Assembly (NCBI GenBank): GCA_025363535.1
Contig: JANYDP010000370.1
Location: forward strand, 1 to 15,820
DNA length: 15,820 nt
Reading direction: 5' to 3'
Origin: Verrucomicrobiota bacterium
Lineage (GTDB): Bacteria > Verrucomicrobiota > Verrucomicrobiia > Limisphaerales > CAIQOK01
Made by a program: the position numbers and the translations under genes. The notes below the pieces were generated by a model. That model had not been told where the DNA came from. It was given only the letters and a program-made list of their open reading frames with translations, and made no database searches. Below, one piece after another: positions 1 to 7,196 of this stretch; the first letter of the stretch is position 1; the number at the start of each line of letters is the position of its first letter.

Positions 1-653
1 AGGCCGAGGCGATGCGCGATGTCCATGACTTCGAGCCAGTCGCTGCTCATGGCTTTGAGCGGTGAAATGCGCTGGCGCACGCGGTCCACGAGAATTTCCC
101 CACCGCCGCCGGGAATTGAGCCAAGTCCGGCCTTCACAAAATCGCCGATGATTTTTTCCAACGGCTCGTTGAACACCTCGCGGAAATGAATGAACTCGCT
201 CGGACTGAAACCGTGGACGTTGACCTGCGGAAATTTGTTTTTGATGTGCGAGAGCAGATCGAGATACCACTGCTTCGTCAGCTTGGGATGATGTCCGCCC
301 TGCATCAAAATCTGCGTGCCGCCAAGCGCGATGGTTTCCTCGATTTTCTGATCAATCTCGTCGAGCGAAATGACGTAGGAATCGTCGTCCTTCTCCGTGC
401 GATAGAACGCGCAGAACTTGCAATAGACGTTGCAAAAATTGGTGTAATTGATGTTGCGGTCGATGATGTAAGTGACGATTTCGTTGCCGCGCCCGTCGTA
501 GGAATTCTTTCGCGCAAGCTGTCGGCGATGATCGGCGAGCGCGCCGAGTTCTTCGAGCGGCAGCTTGTAAAGCCGCAAGGCTTCAGCGGCATTGATACGC
601 TGACCATTCCAAACTTTCTGGAGCAATTCGTCGAGTGACGCGTCGTAAATCAC
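1..653 (-). CDS. mqnC: Cyclic dehypoxanthinyl futalosine synthase, 5' part (3' end outside window)
   Basis: This radical SAM enzyme cyclises dehypoxanthine futalosine in the futalosine route to menaquinone. The minus strand reads open from a GTG at 653 to the window edge, giving about 217 residues of a protein that is usually 350-400 long. The radical SAM cluster motif is C74-x3-C78-x2-C81 in the context TNFCNVYCKFCAFYR. It is followed by QILMQGGHHP and HGFSPSEFIHF, which are typical of MqnC/MqnE and closest to MqnC. A GSIPGGGGEIL segment comes later. The GTG start is chosen because an in-frame TAA lies three codons upstream and no ATG is available. No Shine-Dalgarno motif is visible. The gene is divergent from the small gene at 844. 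MqnE is the main alternative, but the CxFCAFYR context and the QGG motif favour MqnC. Confidence 0.9.
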   Translation of the reverse strand, partial: MIYDASLDELLQKVWNGQRINAAEALRLYKLPLEELGALADHRRQLARKNSYDGRGNEIVTYIIDRNINYTNFCNVYCKFCAFYRTEKDDDSYVISLDEIDQKIEETIALGGTQILMQGGHHPKLTKQWYLDLLSHIKNKFPQVNVHGFSPSEFIHFREVFNEPLEKIIGDFVKAGLGSIPGGGGEILVDRVRQRISPLKAMSSDWLEVMDIAHRLG

Positions 654-735
654 GCAAGCAAATTAGCTGGGTTTTACTGCCGAAACAAGCGGCGACTCAG
701 GATCTAAATTTTCTCTGAACTTAATTCCTCCGACG

Positions 736-798
736 ATCATTCCCCGTGACAAATTCACCCGAGACCAAAGCCGTCAGTGGAATGATTGTCAGGGGAAT
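736..798. promoter_or_regulatory. Dyad with two alternative pairings in the mqnC/844 intergenic region
   Basis: The left arm at 739-752 reads ATTCCCC-g-TGACAA. It pairs with TTGTCAGGGGAAT at 786-798, giving 13 base pairs with one bulged base. The same left arm, extended to ATCATTCC at 736-743 with TGAC at 747-750, can instead pair with GTCAgtGGAATGAT at 773-786. The two right arms are therefore imperfect direct repeats that compete for one left arm. The element ends 45 bases before the ATG at 844 and lies in the space between two divergent genes. It could be an operator dyad or an mRNA leader structure; the function is inferred from position only. No T-run follows on the plus strand, so it does not look like an intrinsic terminator. 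Confidence 0.45.
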
Positions 799-843
799 AA
801 AAAACGTGCCAAGCCGCCGGATTCATGCTTCCCTTTTCCGCTC

Positions 844-1248
844 ATGAACATTCAAGTGGCGGTTTTGTGCGACGCGGCGACCGACGACAACGGCAAACTC
901 AATTTGCTCGGCGCGTTCGACACGATCTACACCCAGCAGCTCCCCGCCGTGCATCCGCAATGTTCCATCGCGCTGCGTCTCACGTTCGCCAATGAAGACG
1001 AGGGCGCGCGCAAGCTCCGCCTGAGTTTCGTGGATGCCGACGGCCACTCCATCATGCCAGGCATTGACATTCCGGTGGAGGTTTCGCTGCCGGGCGATTC
1101 GCATTTTGGCACCCGCAACTTCATCGTGAACATCCAGCAGTTGAAGTTCGAGCAGCCCGGCCTCTACTCGATTGACATCGCGCTCGACGAAAAGACGCAC
1201 GCGAGCATTCCGCTGCTCGTGAAGCATAATCCGCCGCCGGCGGCGTGA
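844..1248 (+). CDS. Conserved small protein, DUF6941-like
   Basis: This 134-residue protein has no signal peptide or membrane segment, so it is probably cytoplasmic. It opens with VAVLCDAATDDNGKLNLLGAF, followed by a hydrophobic/charged alternation that suggests an all-beta fold. The segments are IALRLTF, KLRLSFVD, IDIPVEV, NFIVNIQQLKF and GLYSIDIAL. The pattern 'CD.A....GKLN.LG.FD.I....P...P....A.RL.F' resembles a small family of unknown function (DUF6941) that I recall from Verrucomicrobia, Planctomycetes and actinobacteria. That family match is from memory and is not proven. GLYSIDIALDEKTHASIPLLV near the end resembles the domain edge of a protein that binds or presents a ligand, but no catalytic residues can be named. 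The gene stands alone between mqnC (divergent) and the MoxR unit. The ATG has no Shine-Dalgarno motif. Confidence 0.8.
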   Translation: MNIQVAVLCDAATDDNGKLNLLGAFDTIYTQQLPAVHPQCSIALRLTFANEDEGARKLRLSFVDADGHSIMPGIDIPVEVSLPGDSHFGTRNFIVNIQQLKFEQPGLYSIDIALDEKTHASIPLLVKHNPPPAA

Positions 1249-1262
1249 TTTTGAAACGTGAA

Positions 1263-1287
1263 GGCGAACGACCGAAATTTGTTCGCC
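1263..1287 (+). terminator. Hairpin after the 844-1248 gene, possible terminator
   Basis: GGCGAAC at 1263-1269 and GTTCGCC at 1281-1287 form a perfect 7-bp stem with an 11-base loop, 15 bases after the TGA at 1246-1248. No T-run follows, so it would be a weak or factor-assisted terminator, or just a stabilising 3' hairpin. The rest of 1288-1409 shows no clear promoter, although the moxR unit probably starts there. Confidence 0.35.
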
Positions 1288-1409
1288 GCCCGCGTCGGAG
1301 TTGGTTAAGTTGCCCACGTGCTTGGAAACATTGATTCAAAAATGGTTTCGTCCGCGCCGGCTTCGACCGGAACTTTTTCCCATCGCCGCTGTTACCTTTC
1401 CCCACTGAC

Positions 1410-2354
1410 ATGACTCCCACCGCTTCCCCCCGCGACATTTACGAGAAGATCGCCGCCAACATCGCGCGCGTCATCCAGGGTCAGATTCCGGCGACACGCA
1501 TGTTGCTCGCCGCGCGGGCCAGCGGCGGCCATGTGCTGCTCGAGGATTTTCCTGGCACCGGCAAGACCACGCTGGCCAAAGCCCTCGCGCGCTCGCTCGA
1601 CGCGAAGTTCAAGCGTGTCCAGTTCACGCCGGATTTGCTGCCGTCGGACATTCTCGGCGTCTCGGTTTTCAACCAGGGTGACCAGCAGTTTCATTTTCAC
1701 GAAGGCCCGGTGTTCACCAACGTTCTGCTCGCGGACGAAATCAACCGCGCCTCGCCGCGCACCCAGTCGGCGCTGCTCGAAGCGATGGGCGAATGTCAGG
1801 TGAGCGTGGACGGCGAGCGGCGCGATTTGCCGGGAATGTTCTTCGTGATCGCCACGGAAAATCCGGTGGAGTTTCGTGGCACGTATCCGCTGCCCGAAGC
1901 GCAGATGGATCGGTTCGCGATGCAGTTCACACTCGGCTACGTGTCGCCTGCCGAGGAAGTCGCCGTGCTGACGGCGCAGCAGCACAATCATCCGCTCGAC
2001 GAACTGAAGCCCTGCGTCACGCTGGCCGACGTGCTGGCGTTGCGGCACGCGGCGGACAGCATCCGCATCAGCGAGGAATTGAAACGCTACGTGGTGGATA
2101 TCGTCGCCGCGACGCGCACCGCCGCCGGCGTGCAGCTCGGTGCCAGTCCGCGCGCGTCCATCGCGCTGATGAAAGCCGCGCAGGCGCTGGCGTTTTTTGA
2201 CGGACAGGAATTTGTGACGCCGGAAAACATCCGGGAGCTGGCCGTGCCGGTGATCGCGCACCGGCTGGTGATGGAGCCGCAGGCGCGTTTCTCCGGCGTG
2301 ACGGCGCGCGGCGTGGTCGCGGAGATCGTCAAAAAACTCAAGGTGCCGGCGTAG
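1410..2354 (+). CDS. MoxR-family AAA+ ATPase
   Basis: This 314-residue cytoplasmic ATPase is thought to act as a chaperone or activator for partner proteins encoded beside it. The Walker A motif is DFPGTGKTT at residues 46-54. Walker B is VLLADEINRA with the acidic pair D109-E110. The sensor-1 region is IATENPVEFRGTYPLPEAQMDRF (about 147-169), including the ATENP and QMDRF signatures of the MoxR group (AAA_3). A helical lid follows, with SPRASIAL and a VTPENIRELAVPVIAHRL segment near the C-terminus. The length of about 310 residues is normal for the family. The gene lies 28 bases upstream of a DUF58 gene and then a transglutaminase gene, the classical MoxR trio. The ATG has no visible Shine-Dalgarno motif. 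The exact MoxR subfamily was not determined. Confidence 0.97.
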   Translation: MTPTASPRDIYEKIAANIARVIQGQIPATRMLLAARASGGHVLLEDFPGTGKTTLAKALARSLDAKFKRVQFTPDLLPSDILGVSVFNQGDQQFHFHEGPVFTNVLLADEINRASPRTQSALLEAMGECQVSVDGERRDLPGMFFVIATENPVEFRGTYPLPEAQMDRFAMQFTLGYVSPAEEVAVLTAQQHNHPLDELKPCVTLADVLALRHAADSIRISEELKRYVVDIVAATRTAAGVQLGASPRASIALMKAAQALAFFDGQEFVTPENIRELAVPVIAHRLVMEPQARFSGVTARGVVAEIVKKLKVPA

Positions 2355-2382
2355 CCCCGCAGCGCGCCCGACTGGCCAGCCC

Positions 2383-4140
2383 ATGGTAACGATCATCCAG
2401 CAACCCACGTTGTCATTCGGACGGTTCCGCCAGATTTACGAGTTTGATCTGCCCGCCAACAACCCCAATCTGCTGCCGCGGGTTTTGAATTTCTACAAGC
2501 CCAGGAAGGTCCGGGGTTTGATCCTTGACGTGGAGGAGGTGCGTTTTTCCCGGGGCGGCCGGCTGCGGGCGCTGCTGATTCCGAACGAGCTGAACCTGAA
2601 GCAGGCGGCCGTCATCACCGCCGTGGCCAACGGTTCCGGCTGGCGTTTGCGCTGCGAATACAAGTGTACGCCCTCCGTGTTTTGCACGCTGCGCTTCGGC
2701 CCGAGCCAGTTATGGAAAGAGGTCCGGCAGCTCGAAGGCTTCTTGACGGGTTCTTCGGTGATGGACAGCAGCCGGCCGCCGGGATCCAGCGGGATTGCTA
2801 TTCTGCCCCTCTTCAAATTTCTCTACCGCCTCTTCCGGCTGTTCTCCTGGCTGCATTATCACAGCCGCCGGCGGCTCACGGCCGCCGGCGTGCTGGTGCT
2901 GTGTTCCCTGGTGGCGGCGGCGGCGATGGGCCTGGACACGGATGGCACCGTGACGTACCAGGCGCTGGCACCGCTCTTTTTCCTGCTGTTCATCGCCGCC
3001 GCCAGTAGTTGGTTTTTTCGCGCGACTTTTTCCGCAACCCGGGTGCTGCCGCGCTTCGGCACGGTGGGCCAGGCTTTCACTTATCAAGTGCAGGTGCGAA
3101 ATCTCACAAAGAAAAACCAGGTGGGGCTGACGCTGATCGAGAACCTGGCCGACCCGCGCCCGCCGTTCGAGGAATGGCTCGCCGCGCAGCTCGCGGATGA
3201 GCGGCGCGTGCGCTCCTTCAAGTTCAACCAGCGCACCAACCGCGCGTTCCAGCAGGCGACGGTGAAGGAAGCTCTGTTGCCGCCGCTGGCGCCCGGCGGC
3301 GCGGCGGAGACGCGGGTGGAATTGACGCCACTGCGCCGGGGCGTCATCCGTTTCACCGGCGTCACCTTCGCGCGGCCCGATCCGTTGGGTTTGATTCGTG
3401 CGTTCGTCACGACCCCGGTCGCGCAGTCCGTGCTGGTGCTGCCCCGGCGTTATCTCCTGCCCCGGCTCCAACTGCCCGGCACTGAAAAATACCAGTCGGG
3501 CGGCGTGGCGATGGCGGCCAATGTCGGGCGCAGCGACGAATTCGTGTCGCTCCGTGATTACCGGCGGGGCGATCCCGTGCGGCATATTCACTGGCGCAGT
3601 TGGGCGAAGACGGGCAAGCCCATTGTGAAAGAATTCGAGGACGATTATTTCACGCGGCATGCGCTGGTGCTGGACACTTTTACGGATGATCCGCGCGGCG
3701 TGGTGTTCGAGGAGGCGGTGTCGGTGGCCGCCTCGTTTGCCTGCACCATTCAAACGCAGGAATCATTGCTGGACCTGCTGTTCGTGGGGCCGCAGGCGTA
3801 CTCGTTCACGAGCGGGCGCGGGCTGGCTCATGCCGATCAAATGCTGGAAATCCTTGCGGCGGTGCGGGCGATGCCGCGCCAGCCATTCGCGTCACTGGAG
3901 CGGCTGGTGCTGGATCATGCCGTGATGGTCAGCGGTTGCATTTTTGTGCTGCTGGCTTGGGATGCGGAGCGGCAAGAGCTGGTGCGACAATTGAAAATGC
4001 TGGGCGTGCCGGTGCTGGTGATTGTGGTGGTGGAAGCGGGCGGGGACACGGCGCTGGCCCCCGGCCCGATGCGGGATGCGCCGGGGAAATTTCATGTGCT
4101 CGAGGTGGGCAAAATTGAGGAAGGACTGGGCCGGCTATGA
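2383..4140 (+). CDS. DUF58 (vWA-like) membrane protein with an unrecognised N-terminal region
   Basis: This 585-residue protein carries the DUF58 signature at about residues 381-405: GRSDEFVSLRDYRRGDP, then HIHWRSWAKTG and VKEFEDD. DUF58 proteins have a vWA-like fold and are the usual partners of MoxR ATPases. Two membrane segments lie at about 164-185 and 192-212. They leave a beta-rich stretch (about 213-370) and the vWA-like part (about 405-585) behind them. The first ~125 residues are not part of DUF58 as I know it. They include ELNLKQAAVITAVANGSG and a Cys-bearing stretch CEYKCTPSVFC, and I do not recognise them. ATG 2761 (residue 127) is an alternative start that would remove this region, but it would leave a 406-base gap after moxR, and the upstream codons look genuinely coding. 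The spacing from moxR is 28 bases. Confidence 0.93.
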   Translation: MVTIIQQPTLSFGRFRQIYEFDLPANNPNLLPRVLNFYKPRKVRGLILDVEEVRFSRGGRLRALLIPNELNLKQAAVITAVANGSGWRLRCEYKCTPSVFCTLRFGPSQLWKEVRQLEGFLTGSSVMDSSRPPGSSGIAILPLFKFLYRLFRLFSWLHYHSRRRLTAAGVLVLCSLVAAAAMGLDTDGTVTYQALAPLFFLLFIAAASSWFFRATFSATRVLPRFGTVGQAFTYQVQVRNLTKKNQVGLTLIENLADPRPPFEEWLAAQLADERRVRSFKFNQRTNRAFQQATVKEALLPPLAPGGAAETRVELTPLRRGVIRFTGVTFARPDPLGLIRAFVTTPVAQSVLVLPRRYLLPRLQLPGTEKYQSGGVAMAANVGRSDEFVSLRDYRRGDPVRHIHWRSWAKTGKPIVKEFEDDYFTRHALVLDTFTDDPRGVVFEEAVSVAASFACTIQTQESLLDLLFVGPQAYSFTSGRGLAHADQMLEILAAVRAMPRQPFASLERLVLDHAVMVSGCIFVLLAWDAERQELVRQLKMLGVPVLVIVVVEAGGDTALAPGPMRDAPGKFHVLEVGKIEEGLGRL

Positions 4141-4143
4141 ACC

Positions 4144-4236
4144 AACATCGAACATCGAACATCGAACGCTCAATGAAGCGGGTCCGTGCCGCGAGTTCGT
4201 TCGGCGTTGGACGTTCAATGTTCGATGTTCGATGTT
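4144..4236. repeat. Long palindromic intergenic repeat with an inner hairpin
   Basis: The outer arms are 4144-4168 and 4212-4236: 25 bases each, complementary except for one C/A mismatch. Each arm is built of tandem 8-base units of the form AACATCGA. The 43-base interior forms a second hairpin: GTCC 4182-4185 with GGAC 4209-4212, and GCCG 4188-4191 with CGGC 4202-4205. The whole element fits between the stop codon at 4140 and the ATG at 4246. When translated, it gives peptides such as 'SNIEHRTLN' that are often miscalled as protein in verrucomicrobial and planctomycete genomes. It behaves like a REP-type dispersed element. The copy number in the genome cannot be judged from one window. Confidence 0.85.
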
Positions 4237-4245
4237 TCCAACTGC

Positions 4246-6324
4246 ATGAAACCGCCGCCGTTATTGCTCGCCGCCGCGCTCCTGTTCTGGGGCTGGCAGA
4301 CGGACTTTTTCCTGGTGAGCCTGCTGCTGGCGTTGATCCTGGAAAGCGCCCGCGTGACTAAGGCGCGCTGGGAGTTTTCGGACGACGACTTCGCGCGGCT
4401 GTGGACCTTCTGCACGCTGCTGTTTCTCGGCACGGCGGTTTACGCGTTCACGGCTAACGAGGGGCCGTCACACTACCTGAGTTTCTTTGAGAATCCCACC
4501 CCGTCGAACACCAGCGGCGTGGGCAATGCGAGCGCGCAGGCGGCCGCCGCTTTTTTCCGCTGGCTGCCGATTACCTTTTTCCTGTTCGTGGCGGCGCAGA
4601 CCTTCAGCCCGCGCGAGCTGATTCCGCTGAACACGATTGACCTGATCATGCGCCTGCGGTGGAAGCGCGACGCCCGCCTCGGCCGGCCGCTGCCGCCGCC
4701 GCGCGGGGTGAACGTCGCTTTTCCCTATTTTGCCATCTGCCTGTTTTCGGCGAGCATCCATGAACCGCAGCCCAACACGGAATATTTCTGGGGCGTCTGC
4801 GCACTGCTGGTGTGGGCGTTGTGGACGCAGCGTTCCGTCCGTTTCGGAAGTGTCATCTGGGCGGGCGCGCTGCTGCTGACCGTGGGACTCGGCTTCGGCG
4901 GACAGTATGGCATCATCCAGTTGACCGGCTATTTTGGCCGGATGAATCCGCAGTGGCTGTCACAATTTCTGCACCGGCAAAAGGACCAGTCCCAAAGCCG
5001 GACGGCGATCGGGAGCATCGGTCAGTTGAAGCTGTCGGGCAAAATTGTCATCCGCGTCGAACCCCGGATCGGAGCACCTCCGGAGTATTTGCGCGAAGCC
5101 AGTTATCGCCAGTATCGCCAGCCGGTCTGGCTCGCCGGCCGGTCGCGTGAGGATTTTGATCCCGTGACGCCCGATGCCAGCACTTCGACCTGGCGGCTAA
5201 TTCCTGGAAAAACCAATTCGGCCGCCGTCCAGATCGGGTGTTATCTCGAAGGCAACAGCGCGCTGCTGCCCTTGCCCGAAACCTGCGGCCAGATTGAAAA
5301 CCTCCAGGCCTACAGCATGCGCAAAAATTCCGCCGGCTCCGTGCGCGTGGAGGGGCCGGGGGTGTTGGAGTTCGATGCTCTCTACGGGCCGGGGGCGATG
5401 ATTGATTCCCCGGCGGACGGATCGGATATGAACGTGCCCGACAATGAAATGGCGGCTCTCGACCAGGTCATTTCCGAAATGCACTTCACCAACACCAACA
5501 GCTTGGCGGCCCGGCTGCGGGTGGTGAACAATTTTTTCCAGGACAAATTCACCTACACGCTCTGGCAGCCGCGTCGCCAGGCCGCCAGCACCAACGAAAC
5601 CGCGCTGGGCCGCTTCCTCCTGCAAACCCGCGCCGGCCACTGCGAATATTTCGCCACGGCCACCGTGCTGCTGTTGCGTCAGTTGAAAATCCCCGCCCGC
5701 TATGCCGTCGGCTTTTCCGTGCATGAAAAATCCGGCGCTGGCTACGTCGTGCGCCTGCGCGACGCCCACGCATGGTGCCTGGTCTATAACCCGGCCACGG
5801 ACACCTGGCAGGATTTTGACACGACGCCGGCCTCGTGGGTGGCGGAGGAAACCCGCCACCGGTCCACGTTCGAGTGGGCGGGCGATGTCTGGGCGTGGCT
5901 CAAATTTCAATTTATCAAATTCAGCTACGGCCAGACGCACCTGCGAAAATACCTGCTCATGGGGCTGGGACCGGTGCTGTTGCTGCTGCTCGGGCAAATT
6001 TTGTTCCGGCAAAAGCGCGCCCGCCGCCGCGCGCCCGGCCCAACTCCGGTTCCCGTTATCTGGCCCGGCCTGGATTCGGAATTTTATCAGATCGAAAAAA
6101 AACTCTCCGCGCGCTGCGGGCCGCGCCAGCCCAACGAACCGCTGGCCGGCTGGCTCGAACGGGCCACGACCGCGCCGGGTTTGCAGAAATTGCGACCGCC
6201 CCTGCGAGAACTGTTGCGCCTGCATTACCGCTGCCGCTTTGATCCGCCGGGTTTGAGCGCGGAAGATCGTGCGGCGCTGCGGCGCGGGGTCGGGCGGCTG
6301 TTGGAGACATTGGGGGAAAATTAA
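4246..6324 (+). CDS. Membrane-bound transglutaminase-like protein (TgpA type)
   Basis: This 692-residue protein is the third member of the MoxR/DUF58/transglutaminase trio. Hydrophobic segments at about 6-34, 52-69, 103-119, 156-171, 179-194 and 201-219 anchor the N-terminus. A large extracytoplasmic part follows, with the transglutaminase core at about 440-530. The catalytic triad is visible: C466 in RAGHCEYFA, H508 in RDAHAW, and an Asp in WQDFDTTP (D523 or D525). A last membrane segment at about 569-588 leads to a charged cytoplasmic tail (DUF4129-like). ATG 4246 is chosen because the open frame reaches back to 4186 only through the palindromic repeat, and residue 1 here starts directly before a hydrophobic segment. 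Family members are cysteine-protease-like or cross-linking enzymes; the substrate is unknown. No Shine-Dalgarno motif is visible. Confidence 0.93.
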   Translation: MKPPPLLLAAALLFWGWQTDFFLVSLLLALILESARVTKARWEFSDDDFARLWTFCTLLFLGTAVYAFTANEGPSHYLSFFENPTPSNTSGVGNASAQAAAAFFRWLPITFFLFVAAQTFSPRELIPLNTIDLIMRLRWKRDARLGRPLPPPRGVNVAFPYFAICLFSASIHEPQPNTEYFWGVCALLVWALWTQRSVRFGSVIWAGALLLTVGLGFGGQYGIIQLTGYFGRMNPQWLSQFLHRQKDQSQSRTAIGSIGQLKLSGKIVIRVEPRIGAPPEYLREASYRQYRQPVWLAGRSREDFDPVTPDASTSTWRLIPGKTNSAAVQIGCYLEGNSALLPLPETCGQIENLQAYSMRKNSAGSVRVEGPGVLEFDALYGPGAMIDSPADGSDMNVPDNEMAALDQVISEMHFTNTNSLAARLRVVNNFFQDKFTYTLWQPRRQAASTNETALGRFLLQTRAGHCEYFATATVLLLRQLKIPARYAVGFSVHEKSGAGYVVRLRDAHAWCLVYNPATDTWQDFDTTPASWVAEETRHRSTFEWAGDVWAWLKFQFIKFSYGQTHLRKYLLMGLGPVLLLLLGQILFRQKRARRRAPGPTPVPVIWPGLDSEFYQIEKKLSARCGPRQPNEPLAGWLERATTAPGLQKLRPPLRELLRLHYRCRFDPPGLSAEDRAALRRGVGRLLETLGEN

Positions 6325-6325
6325 C

Positions 6326-6379
6326 GCGAACGCCGAAGCTGCGGCGTTGCAACTTGCCGGTCGGCTTGCGAAATCGCAA
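6326..6379. terminator. Two adjacent hairpins between convergent genes
   Basis: AACGCCG 6329-6335 pairs with CGGCGTT 6342-6348 around a 6-base loop. Two more pairs (GC 6326-6327 with GC 6349-6350) can form with one bulge. A second perfect stem, TTGCG 6366-6370 with CGCAA 6375-6379, abuts the stop codon of the minus-strand glycosyltransferase. The 55-base space separates the ends of two convergent units, which suggests a bidirectional terminator. Neither stem has a long T-run on either strand, so efficiency is uncertain. Confidence 0.5.
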
Positions 6380-7120
6380 TCAGTTCACCCGGTCGGCAAT
6401 CTGAAAACGGAACATCCGCTGCTTCATCCACCGTACCGCCAGCAGATCATAGAACGAGGCGAACAGGCGGTTCCACACGCCGTAATGCGCCGCGCCCGCC
6501 GTGCGCGGATTGTGCCGAATCGGAATTTCCGTGACGGTGAAACCCTCGATCTTGAACAGCGTCGGCAGAAACCGGTGCATGCCCTTAAAAAATTTCAAGT
6601 CCGCCACGCACTCGCGTTTGAACGCGCGAAAGCAGCAGCCGGCGTCGGTGATCGTCTCGCCAGAAAGTTTGTTCCGCACCCAGTTCGCGATGCGCGACGA
6701 GGCGATGCGGACGAAGCCGTCGCCCTGGCCCCGGGCCGCCACGCGCGAGCCGCAGACGCAGTCGAACTGTTTCAACGCCTCGACAAACTGCGGCAGATCG
6801 CGCGGATCATTTTGTAGATCGGCATCGAGCGTGACGATGAACCGGCCGCGCGCGGCCTTCATGCCCGCCCACATGGCGGCGCTTTGCCCGGCGTTTTTGG
6901 CGAACCGCAAACCCCGGATGCGCGCGTCCGCCGCCGCTAGCTCCCGGAGCAGCGGCCAGGTGGCGTCCGTGCTGCAATCATCGGCCAGGACAATTTCGTA
7001 AGTGCGCGCGAGCGGCTCGACGGCCGCGCGGATGGCGGCGACCAGCGGGCGGAGGTTGTCCTGCTCATTGTGGCAGGGGATCACGAAGCTCAGTTCGATG
7101 AAGGTCGGTTCGGCGCTCAA
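6380..7120 (-). CDS. GT2 family glycosyltransferase (dolichol-phosphate mannosyltransferase-like)
   Basis: This 246-residue enzyme should transfer a sugar from a nucleotide donor to a lipid or glycan at the inner face of the membrane. The GT-A start is LSFVIPCHNEQDNL (about 10-23). VLADDCSTDAT follows at about 44-54. The metal-binding DADLQNDP is at 99-106, in the DPM1/GtrB-like form. An Arg-rich acceptor region RHNPRTAGAAHYG follows near the C-terminus. No C-terminal membrane pair is present, unlike GtrB, so the protein is probably soluble or peripheral. The start is a TTG: no ATG or GTG exists between it and the in-frame TGA upstream, and downstream starts would remove the first strand. It is the last gene of the minus-strand glycan run, 76 bases after the preceding GT2 gene. 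Confidence 0.92.
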   Translation of the reverse strand: MSAEPTFIELSFVIPCHNEQDNLRPLVAAIRAAVEPLARTYEIVLADDCSTDATWPLLRELAAADARIRGLRFAKNAGQSAAMWAGMKAARGRFIVTLDADLQNDPRDLPQFVEALKQFDCVCGSRVAARGQGDGFVRIASSRIANWVRNKLSGETITDAGCCFRAFKRECVADLKFFKGMHRFLPTLFKIEGFTVTEIPIRHNPRTAGAAHYGVWNRLFASFYDLLAVRWMKQRMFRFQIADRVN

Positions 7121-7196
7121 GGTGGGGATACTTTTTAGAAATCACCCCGGAGCAGCAAGCGAAAAGGAACCTGTGCCCGGACCGGTGCCGGTGGGA

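Noticed and set aside
186..638. Plus-strand open frame of 150 codons at the left end
   Set aside because: It is the reverse shadow of mqnC, whose radical SAM motif reads clearly on the minus strand.
1392..2408. Minus-strand open frame of 338 codons opposite moxR
   Set aside because: It is the mirror of a clear MoxR ATPase with all catalytic motifs. The antisense product is Arg/His-rich and has no domain signature.
2710..3753. Minus-strand open frame of 347 codons opposite the DUF58 gene
   Set aside because: It is antisense to a gene with a full DUF58 signature. Composition is Arg/Gln/His-rich, typical of shadow frames.
4186..4245. N-terminal extension of the transglutaminase frame
   Set aside because: The extra 20 residues are encoded by the palindromic repeat. 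The hydrophobic N-terminus begins at ATG 4246.
5197..6225. Minus-strand open frame of 342 codons opposite the transglutaminase
   Set aside because: It overlaps the catalytic core of a well-supported transglutaminase and shows no motif.
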